Below are positions 1-7,166 of a stretch of 12,164 nt of DNA, one piece after another. Position 1 is the stretch's first letter. Every line of letters starts with the position of its first letter. The notes under the pieces were generated by a model. That model ran no database searches. It was given only the letters and a program-made list of their open reading frames with translations, and was not told the origin of the DNA. The DNA comes from Planctomycetia bacterium (GTDB lineage: Bacteria; Planctomycetota; Planctomycetia; Gemmatales; Gemmataceae), in assembly GCA_005773755.1 (NCBI GenBank), contig SXHE01000423.1:1-12164 (forward strand). The letters run 5' to 3'. A program made the position numbers and the translations under genes.

Positions 1-18
1 CGACCGGTTCTCGTCACA

Positions 19-37
19 CCGGTCACGGAGTGACCGG
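19..37 (-). terminator. Hairpin just past the parA stop codon
   Basis: A perfect 8-bp inverted repeat (CCGGTCAC / GTGACCGG) with a 3-base loop lies about 25 bases downstream of the parA stop codon. It could end or stabilise the parA transcript. No T-run follows it in the parA direction, so it is not a textbook rho-independent terminator. It could also be part of an intergenic palindromic repeat or belong to a gene beyond the left edge. Confidence 0.35.
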
Positions 38-62
38 ACCATAACCGAAGCCGCAAGCGACC

Positions 63-1070
63 TCACGCGACCTGTTCAACCACGGTCTGGCGCGCCGGGG
101 CTTCGACCTGAATCTTGATCGGCCCGATCACCTGGGGCGCGGTTGCGCCCATCACTTCCATTGCCAGGGCCGCGTAGTCGGCCGCGCCGCTGCTCTTGGG
201 CGCGTACCCGAACACGCTCTTGCCGAAGCTGGGGCACTCCGCCAGTTTGATGTTGCGCCGCACCCGCGTGCCGAACACCCGCGCGTTGGCCCACGGCACG
301 CTCGCCCCGCGGCTCTTGTCGAGGAACGCGGTCAGGTCCGCTACCACCTCTTGCGCGAGCTTCGTGGCCGCGTCGTACAAGCACACGACGACGCCCGACA
401 CCACGAGCTTCGGGTTGATGCGCCGGGCCACGAGCGCGGTCGTTTCGAGCAGCTTGCTCAGGCCGTGCAGCGCGAGGAAGTGCGGTTGGAGTGGGATGAA
501 CACCTCGTCGGCCGCCGCGAGCGCGTTCAGCGTCAGCACGCCCAGAGAGGGGCCGCAGTCCATGAGGAGGAAGTCGGCAGGCGAAGACAACCCCACCCCC
601 GACCCCTCCCCGGTGCGGGGAGGGGAGAAAGAGCTTCGAGATTCGTTGATGTTTTCCGACACACCGGGCGTTCCCCGCGCGTGCTCCCCCTCCCCGCACC
701 GGGGAGGGGGGTGGGGGGTGGGGTTCACCTCTTCGCTCGCCAGTGCCTCTCTTAAGATCACCTCGCGGCCAACGATGCCGGCCAGTTCCACTTCGGCCGC
801 GGCGAGGTTGATGTCGGCGGGCACGAGGCTGAGGTTGTCGCCCACGTCGCGGCGCACATCGGCCAGTGGTTTGCCGGCAACGAGCACGTCGTACATCGAC
901 GGCGTGGTGCCATCGAGTTCGACGCCCAGGTGCGTGCTGGCGTGCGCCTGAGGGTCCAGGTCGAGCACGCACACGCGCTTGCCCGCCAGGGCCAGCGCCG
1001 CGGCGAGGTTGACGGTCGTGGTCGTCTTGCCGACCCCGCCCTTCCGATTGATTACAGCGATCTTACGCAT
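63..1070 (-). CDS. parA: ParA/Soj-family ATPase with an in-frame repeat insertion
   Basis: This is a cytoplasmic P-loop ATPase of the ParA/MinD superfamily, the kind that moves chromosomes, plasmids or large protein cargos by ATP-driven dimerisation on DNA. It has 335 residues. The deviant Walker A motif KGGVGKTT starts at residue 10 (signature Lys10, catalytic Lys15), the A' motif DLDPQA is at 37-42, and Walker B (FLLMDCGPS) has its Asp at 171. The C-terminal half has the usual ParA pattern, with RRNIKLAECPSFGKSVF near 271-287. Residues 116-161 are encoded by a palindromic element. Without them the protein would be about 289 residues, normal for Soj/ParA. The ATG at 1070 is chosen because it lies directly before the conserved first strand. 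Its ribosome site is weak (GGGG about 9 bases upstream). It diverges from glnN. No parB is visible, but one could lie beyond the left edge, so whether it partitions DNA or another cargo cannot be told. Confidence 0.93.
   Translation of the reverse strand: MRKIAVINRKGGVGKTTTTVNLAAALALAGKRVCVLDLDPQAHASTHLGVELDGTTPSMYDVLVAGKPLADVRRDVGDNLSLVPADINLAAAEVELAGIVGREVILREALASEEVNPTPHPPPRCGEGEHARGTPGVSENINESRSSFSPPRTGEGSGVGLSSPADFLLMDCGPSLGVLTLNALAAADEVFIPLQPHFLALHGLSKLLETTALVARRINPKLVVSGVVVCLYDAATKLAQEVVADLTAFLDKSRGASVPWANARVFGTRVRRNIKLAECPSFGKSVFGYAPKSSGAADYAALAMEVMGATAPQVIGPIKIQVEAPARQTVVEQVA
603..625. repeat. Left-arm hairpin of the parA element
   Basis: A perfect 10-bp stem (CCCCTCCCCG with its complement CGGGGAGGGG) closes a 3-base GTG loop. 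It is the near-exact inverted counterpart of the hairpin at 686-710. In the parA mRNA it would form a very stable structure inside the coding region. Confidence 0.85.
686..710. repeat. Right-arm hairpin of the parA element
   Basis: A perfect 11-bp stem (CCCCCTCCCCG with its complement CGGGGAGGGGG) closes a 3-base CAC loop. It is followed by a G-rich tail ending at 725 that mirrors the start of the left arm at 589. Confidence 0.85.
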
Positions 1071-1095
1071 CGAAAGCCCCGTGCGCTGTTTAGCG

Positions 1096-1138
1096 GTGTC
1101 GCCACAGGCGACACGCGCGGGCGGTCCGTTCGGGACCG
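1096..1138. promoter_or_regulatory. Twin hairpins between parA and glnN
   Basis: Two inverted repeats lie next to each other in the divergent intergenic region. The first is GTGTCGCC / GGCGACAC (1096-1103 and 1107-1114, 3-base loop). The second is CGGTCC / GGACCG (1122-1127 and 1133-1138, 5-base loop). They lie just upstream of the suggested glnN promoter and within 70 bases of the parA start. They could be operators or leader structure for parA; no specific regulator site is recognised. Confidence 0.4.
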
Positions 1139-1155
1139 TCGCGAGAAGCCTGTAC

Positions 1156-1183
1156 TTGCCCTGTGCTTCGCGCCTCTTATAAC
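1156..1183 (+). promoter_or_regulatory. Candidate sigma-70-type promoter for glnN
   Basis: TTGCCC at 1156-1161 and TATAAC at 1178-1183 are separated by 16 bases and resemble -35 and -10 boxes. Transcription would begin near 1190 and give a leader of about 100 bases before glnN. I saw no sigma-54 promoter pattern. This is a pattern match only. Confidence 0.4.
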
Positions 1184-1275
1184 CTCAGTATCCTCTCCCC
1201 GAACAGCCCAACCCGCCGCTCCCGCGCTTGCTTCCCGCTCGCGGCCAACGGCCCTCGTTTCTCCATCCCGTTCCT

Positions 1276-1281
1276 GAGGAG
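1276..1281 (+). promoter_or_regulatory. Ribosome binding site that fixes the glnN start
   Basis: GAGGAG lies 9 bases before the ATG at 1291. It supports that start over the in-frame TTG at 1228, which would add 21 residues with no resemblance to the family. Confidence 0.8.
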
Positions 1282-1290
1282 CCTGCCCCA

Positions 1291-3474
<2,184 letters not shown>

Positions 3475-3482
3475 GGCGAAGT

Positions 3483-3526
3483 GTGCGCAGCGAGCGAAGC
3501 GGCATCAGCTCGCTGCGCACTTTGTT
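3483..3526 (+). terminator. Rho-independent-type terminator after glnN
   Basis: A perfect 13-bp stem (GTGCGCAGCGAGC at 3483-3495 with its complement at 3508-3520) encloses a 12-base loop and is followed by the T-rich TTTGTTT. It begins 8 bases after the glnN stop codon. Confidence 0.75.
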
Positions 3527-3644
3527 TGCACCGCAACTCAGACTTCATTCTCGTTTCTCAGGTGCGTCGCTAACGATTCTCATTTCGCCTCTGCGCTCCC
3601 TACGCTACACTTCCGCGGCCGACATCCTCTATGCTGGAGTTCCG

Positions 3645-4169
3645 ATGTGGAATCGAGTTTGGCTTCTCGCCGTCCTGCTCACCTCGATCCTGTCACCCTC
3701 AATCCGGGCCGAAGATCCGAAGTCCGAACCACCCGCACGAAAGCCACCGAGCTTTAAGACCCCCAAAGGTTGGGAGGCCCTCGAACTCGACAAACTCGGA
3801 ATCGCGACTGCGCGGTTCCGTGCCGGAAATGGTGCGAACGAGGCGACCATTGTCGTGGTCGGAAGCCGGGGTGACGGTAATCTGGTGGCGAACGTTAACC
3901 GCTGGCGAGGAGTGGTCGGTCTAAAAGCACTCAACGAGGCCGACGCGCTGAAATCGCTCATGCCTATCAAAGTCGATGGACTACCGGCGCACCTGCTCGA
4001 TATCACAGGTCCAGAGGTGGACGGTAAACCCGCACAGCGCGCCGTCGCAATTGTCGTAACGAGTGGGGACAACACCTGGTTCCTCAAGATCGGTGGCTCT
4101 TCCGCTGCGGTCGGCGAACACAAGAACGCCTTCGAGGAGTTCGCGCAGTCCGTTCGCTTCGAGAAGTAA
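3645..4169 (+). CDS. Small secreted protein of unknown function
   Basis: The product has 174 residues. The start chosen is the ATG at 3645, which has GGAG about 5 bases upstream and opens directly onto a signal peptide (hydrophobic core about residues 5-16, likely cleavage after SIRA at 19-22). The upstream in-frame extension to 3432 would overlap glnN and its terminator and is not credible. After a Pro/Lys-rich linker the mature part begins with FKTPKGWEAL and contains the block ANVNRWRGVVGL (82-93), then DGLPAHLLDITG and a C-terminal FEEFAQSVRF. I recall a similar NVNRWRG block in secreted planctomycete proteins, but no function is known to me. No membrane anchor or lipobox is seen. Third-position GC looks lower than in the neighbouring genes, which may indicate different origin or low expression. 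It stands alone between the glnN terminator and a convergent gene. Confidence 0.75.
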   Translation: MWNRVWLLAVLLTSILSPSIRAEDPKSEPPARKPPSFKTPKGWEALELDKLGIATARFRAGNGANEATIVVVGSRGDGNLVANVNRWRGVVGLKALNEADALKSLMPIKVDGLPAHLLDITGPEVDGKPAQRAVAIVVTSGDNTWFLKIGGSSAAVGEHKNAFEEFAQSVRFEK

Positions 4170-4254
4170 AGTGCGCCTCCGCGCCGTGGCTGCAAGCGGT
4201 GCCACCGGCGGGCGGACGCCGCGCCACTCGCGCGCGGACTTCAACTGAGCGATA

Positions 4255-5238
4255 CTACGAGTTCTTCGCAGCCTTCGTGCGCTCCTCGTTCCCGGCGATC
4301 GTGATCGGCCCTTGTGCCGCGCAGCCGGCGGGGTACGCCGGTATCGGTGCGTGCCGGTACGCCTCCACGCGCCGGTGCGCCAGCATGTGGTGCCCGCTGC
4401 GGCGCTCGCGCTCGGCGCGAAGCGACGCGATGTCGACGGGGCCGACGACGATCTTCTCGCCCGGTCCGGGGTCGGCCTGTGCGAGCAGGCGCCCGTCGTA
4501 ATCGACGATCATGCTCCCGCCCGGCCACGAGAACGGCGGGTAGTGCTTCGCGCTCGCCCCCTGGTTCGCCGCCACCACGCACGCGATGTTCTCAATCGCC
4601 CGGCACCGGTTCACCACGGTCCACCAGTCCATCGGCGGCGTCGCGCCCCACGGATCCATGTACGCCGACACGCGGATCAGCACCTCCGCGCCTTGCAGCG
4701 CGAGTTCGCGAATCGCTTCGGGAAAGAGCCAGTCGTAGCAGATGGCGCAACCGAGAACGCCGATCTCGGTGTGTGCCACCGGGAACGGGTTCTCGGTGTA
4801 GCCGGGCACGTCGTGCGGGCTGGCGTGAACCTCCCACGGCAGCCACGGGTGAACCTTGCGGTACTTGGTGAGCAGCCCGTCCGGGCCGATGAGACAGGTC
4901 GTGTTGAACACGCAGCCCGGGTACTTCGGGTCCACTTCCAGGAAGCTGCCGGTTTGGATGTAGACGCCGAGGTCGCGGGCCTTGATGTGGTAGCGGTGCG
5001 TGTGCTCGTTGGGGATTTCTACCGCGAGCTTGTCGGACAACTCCTCGACGGTCTCGTAGATCGGGGCGGCGTGCCCGAACTCCGGGAACACGACCAGCTT
5101 CACGTCGCCGAACGGCCGGTAGCCGATCACCGCGCGGTCGACCATGCCGAGCATGTGGCCGACGCGGTCCGGGATCGCGCCCCGGTCCGCCGGGTTGGGG
5201 AAGTCCGTCTGGCACGCGGCGGCGAGGTAACGAAGCAT
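4255..5238 (-). CDS. Nitrilase-superfamily amidohydrolase
   Basis: This is a carbon-nitrogen hydrolase that probably cleaves an amide or carbamoyl group through a cysteine thioester in the cytoplasm. It has 327 residues, within the family range, and the catalytic triad is readable: Glu53 in FPEFG, Lys128 in YRKVHPW and Cys167 in GCAICYDW. The stretch LIRVSAYMDPW after the nucleophile, and the spacing, recall the aliphatic amidase/formamidase side of the superfamily more than true nitrilases, but the substrate cannot be read from sequence. The ATG at 5238 opens onto the first strand (LRYLAAACQTD), with AAGGGG some 12-17 bases upstream. The gene follows mqnE after 30 bases on the same strand, so the two are probably cotranscribed. 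Its 3' end faces the secreted-protein gene across 85 bases with no clear terminator. Confidence 0.88.
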   Translation of the reverse strand: MLRYLAAACQTDFPNPADRGAIPDRVGHMLGMVDRAVIGYRPFGDVKLVVFPEFGHAAPIYETVEELSDKLAVEIPNEHTHRYHIKARDLGVYIQTGSFLEVDPKYPGCVFNTTCLIGPDGLLTKYRKVHPWLPWEVHASPHDVPGYTENPFPVAHTEIGVLGCAICYDWLFPEAIRELALQGAEVLIRVSAYMDPWGATPPMDWWTVVNRCRAIENIACVVAANQGASAKHYPPFSWPGGSMIVDYDGRLLAQADPGPGEKIVVGPVDIASLRAERERRSGHHMLAHRRVEAYRHAPIPAYPAGCAAQGPITIAGNEERTKAAKNS

Positions 5239-5260
5239 ATGAGGTGATCCCCTTCGGTTT

Positions 5261-5277
5261 GTGGGGCTTCACCCCAC
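5261..5277 (-). other. Small hairpin over the mqnE stop codon
   Basis: GTGGGG (5261-5266) and CCCCAC (5272-5277) form a 6-bp stem with a 5-base loop that overlaps the mqnE stop and lies just upstream of the amidohydrolase ribosome site. It might tune the ratio of the two products. There is no T-run, so a full terminator is unlikely. Confidence 0.3.
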
Positions 5278-6411
5278 CACTTCGAGTTTGCGGCCGGTTG
5301 CCCAGCGGCGCTCGGCCGGCTTGTCGCGCACGACCGCGTTGTACAGCGTATCGCGCTCGACCGGCACGCGGCCCGCTTCCTCGATCATCCGGCGCAAGTC
5401 GCGCACGCTCAGCGCCTGCGGGGAGTCGCTCCCGGCGGCGTGGTAGATCGTCTCGTGAACCACGGTGCCGTCGATGTCGTCCGCGCCGTAGCTCTGCGCC
5501 ACCTGCGCCACCTTTGCCGTGAGCATCTGCCAGTACGCCTTGATGTGCGGGAAGTTGTCCAGCATCACGCGGGCCAGCGCCATCACCTTCAAGTCGGTCA
5601 GGCCGCTCGGCTTGGGGATGTTCGCGCCCAGCGGGTTGTTCGTCGGGTGGAACGCCAGCGGGATGAACGTCTGGAACCCGCCGGTGATGTCCTGTAGCTC
5701 TCGCAGCCGCAGCATGTGGTCGATGCGGTGCTCCGGCTGCTCGATGTGGCCGTAGAGCATGGTCGCGTTGGACTTGCCGCCGAGTTCGTGCCACTCGCGA
5801 TGCACGCGGAGCCACTGGTCGGCGTCGGCCTTGTAGTCGCACAGCTTGGAGCGCACGTCCGGGTGGAAGATTTCCGCCCCGCCGCCCGGCAGCGAGCCGA
5901 GGCCCGCGGCCTTCATCTCCGCCAGCAGTTCCTTCGTGGGTCGTTTGGTGATCCGCTCGAACCAGTCCCACTCCACCGCGGTCCACGCCTTCAGGTGCAG
6001 GTCGGGGTACGTGGTGTGAATGCTGCCGATGATGTTCAGATACCAGTCGTAGGGCAGCAGGTGGTGCAGCCCGCCGACGATGTGCAGCTCGGTCGCCCCG
6101 GTCTCGCTCGCTTCCTTCGCGCGCTGGAGAATCTGCGCGTCGGTCATCACATAGGCGTTGGCCGACTTCAGATCGGTCCGGAACGAGCAGAACGCGCACC
6201 GGTACACGCACACATTCGTCGGGTTCAGGTGCTGGTTCACGTTGTAGTACGTGACGTTGCCGTTCTTCTTCTCGCGGACGTGGTTCGCCATCTCGCCCAG
6301 CGCGAACAGGTCGGCGTGTCGGTCGAGGAACAGGCCGTCGTCGAACGTTAGGCGGGTGCCGGCGAACACCTTGTCGCGAAGGTCGGCGAGCCGGGTAGCG
6401 GTAGTTGTCAT
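5269..6411 (-). CDS. mqnE: Aminofutalosine synthase (radical SAM), menaquinone synthesis
   Basis: MqnE is the radical-SAM enzyme of the futalosine route to menaquinone. It joins the MqnA product (an enolpyruvyl benzoate) to S-adenosylmethionine to form aminofutalosine. The 380-residue product has the CxxxCxxC cluster ligands at Cys68, Cys72 and Cys75 and the family blocks HIVGGLHHLLP (110-120), PGGGAEIF (175-182), NATMLYGHIE (215-224), TGGFQTFIPLAFHP (243-256), HIKAYW (289-294) and GADDIDGTV (309-317). The related MqnC and CofH enzymes differ in these blocks. The ATG at 6411 is preferred because it gives a normal N-terminus and has GCAGGA upstream. An extension to 6594 would add 61 residues of low-complexity character. 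The amidohydrolase gene follows 30 bases downstream. No other mqn gene is in the window. Confidence 0.93.
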   Translation of the reverse strand: MTTTATRLADLRDKVFAGTRLTFDDGLFLDRHADLFALGEMANHVREKKNGNVTYYNVNQHLNPTNVCVYRCAFCSFRTDLKSANAYVMTDAQILQRAKEASETGATELHIVGGLHHLLPYDWYLNIIGSIHTTYPDLHLKAWTAVEWDWFERITKRPTKELLAEMKAAGLGSLPGGGAEIFHPDVRSKLCDYKADADQWLRVHREWHELGGKSNATMLYGHIEQPEHRIDHMLRLRELQDITGGFQTFIPLAFHPTNNPLGANIPKPSGLTDLKVMALARVMLDNFPHIKAYWQMLTAKVAQVAQSYGADDIDGTVVHETIYHAAGSDSPQALSVRDLRRMIEEAGRVPVERDTLYNAVVRDKPAERRWATGRKLEVVG

Positions 6412-6421
6412 GTGCGGAAAT

Positions 6422-6435
6422 CCTGCGGGAGCAGG
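6422..6435 (-). promoter_or_regulatory. Hairpin overlapping the mqnE ribosome site
   Basis: On the minus strand CCTGC and GCAGG form a 5-bp stem around a 4-base TCCC loop, and the second arm is part of the GCAGGA Shine-Dalgarno sequence about 11 bases before the mqnE ATG. It could lower mqnE translation. The stem is short and may be coincidental. Confidence 0.25.
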
Positions 6436-6510
6436 TGTTTTAGGGTTCGTGGAGCTAACCGCAATCGGCGCGGGCGTGATAACCCCTATGTCCTGCGCGC
6501 GGAAACCGGC

Positions 6511-6530
6511 AACTCGCCGGGCCGCGAGTT
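6511..6530. promoter_or_regulatory. Inverted repeat in the mqnE / 6609 divergent spacer
   Basis: AACTCGC (6511-6517) and GCGAGTT (6524-6530) form a perfect 7-bp inverted repeat around 6 bases. It sits about midway in the 197-base spacer between divergent genes, a position suited to a shared operator. No matching regulator or clear promoter boxes were recognised in this spacer. Confidence 0.3.
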
Positions 6531-6608
6531 GATCGCCCGCGCCCGCGGCGCACAATCGGAAATGGTGGGACGGGATTCCAACACGGATCGACAACAGGAG
6601 AAGAGCAC

Positions 6609-7130
6609 ATGGGCAGGCTGCTACTGGTCGCCGCGCTCGCGGTGACGGTCACGGGTGGCGCGCGCGGGGACGGATGGCCCCAGTACCTTCCGGCACCGAC
6701 CAACAACAACCACGGCTGGGGGCCGCACGCGACCTCCGTGACGTGGCCCTCGGCGAACCCGCAGGGGTGGTACACGAACACGTACAACCACGCCTGGTAC
6801 TACCCCTGGTACGCGAACTACAACTTCACCCACGGCCCGTACGCGAACTGGATGGCCGGCGGCGGGTACGCCGGGTACGCGAACCACGGCACCGCCGGGT
6901 ACTTCAACTGGCCCAACGTGAAGCCGGCACAGCCGTACATCGGCGAGTGGGAGGGCCGCGCCGCCGCCGCCGCGCCGACCCGCGCGCAGGCCAAGTTCCA
7001 GGCCAAGCTCCAAGCCCGCGGCTCGTTCGATTCGCTGAACACCCTGATGTACCCGCTCGGCGATCCGCGCGAGGCCTACCCCCTGCCGACGCCGCGCGAG
7101 GTTCCGAAGGCGATGCCGGACAAGAAGTAA
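6609..7130 (+). CDS. Secreted Tyr/Trp/Asn/Gly-rich protein of unknown function
   Basis: The product has 173 residues. AGGAGA lies about 7 bases before the ATG. A signal peptide (residues 1 to about 20, with a Leu/Ala/Val core) directs export. Residues 23-103 are dominated by aromatic residues with Asn, Gly and Pro in loose repeats such as WYTNTYN, WYYPWYANYN, GPYANW and GYAGYANHGTAGY. A short Ala/Gln/Lys-rich helix-like stretch follows (117-137), then a Pro-rich tail with alternating charges. There are no cysteines and no membrane anchor. I do not recognise the family. The composition suggests a surface or envelope component that could self-associate, and Tyr residues could be cross-linked, but that is inference. 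It diverges from mqnE and converges on ileS, with a hairpin after its stop. Confidence 0.75.
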   Translation: MGRLLLVAALAVTVTGGARGDGWPQYLPAPTNNNHGWGPHATSVTWPSANPQGWYTNTYNHAWYYPWYANYNFTHGPYANWMAGGGYAGYANHGTAGYFNWPNVKPAQPYIGEWEGRAAAAAPTRAQAKFQAKLQARGSFDSLNTLMYPLGDPREAYPLPTPREVPKAMPDKK

Positions 7131-7142
7131 CACGCCAAATAG

Positions 7143-7162
7143 CACAGGGCTTCCGCCCTGTG
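7143..7162. terminator. Hairpin between convergent genes
   Basis: CACAGGGC (7143-7150) and GCCCTGTG (7155-7162) form a perfect 8-bp stem with a 4-base TTCC loop, 12 bases after the 6609 gene and 4 bases from the ileS stop. It probably serves both strands. It lacks a proper T-run on either side; only CTATTT follows in the ileS direction. Confidence 0.6.
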
Positions 7163-7166
7163 TACG

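Larger units (their letters stand above)
588..725. repeat. Palindromic repeat element inserted in frame in parA
   Basis: The element has terminal arms of about 37-40 bases in inverted orientation, each starting AACCCCAC. Each arm contains its own G/C-rich hairpin, and the arms are separated by about 60 bases. It accounts for exactly 46 codons of parA (residues 116-161), has no stop in that frame, and contributes a Pro/Gly/Arg-rich peptide. It sits in the loop before the Walker B strand, where ParA relatives have no extra sequence. The flanks also show short inverted similarity (GCGAAG at 581-586 and CTTCGC at 731-736), so the true boundary may extend by several bases. It resembles a REP-pair or MITE-like palindromic element that became translated. 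No transposase is present. I did not see a second copy in this window. Confidence 0.85.

Noticed and set aside
588..725. CRISPR or insertion-sequence reading of the parA element
   Set aside because: There are only two arms, in inverted rather than direct orientation, with no regular spacers and no transposase.
196..951. A 251-codon plus-strand frame across the parA element
   Set aside because: It is opposite parA, has no ribosome site or family resemblance, and is open only because the repeat lacks stops in most frames.
1228..1290. A TTG start giving glnN 21 extra residues
   Set aside because: The GAGGAG site is correctly spaced for the ATG at 1291, and the extra residues do not resemble GSIII N-termini.
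4170..4254. Terminator between the secreted-protein gene and the amidohydrolase gene
   Set aside because: Only short imperfect G/C-rich complementarities are seen, with no clear stem and no T-run.
5239..5252. GGGGATCACCTCAT before the amidohydrolase start, resembling the 3' end of 16S rRNA
   Set aside because: Only about 9 bases match, with no other rRNA sequence around it. It is an intercistronic spacer and the match is most likely chance.
6412..6594. A 61-residue N-terminal extension of mqnE
   Set aside because: The extension is low-complexity and runs through the divergent spacer. The ATG at 6411 gives the normal length and has an upstream ribosome site.
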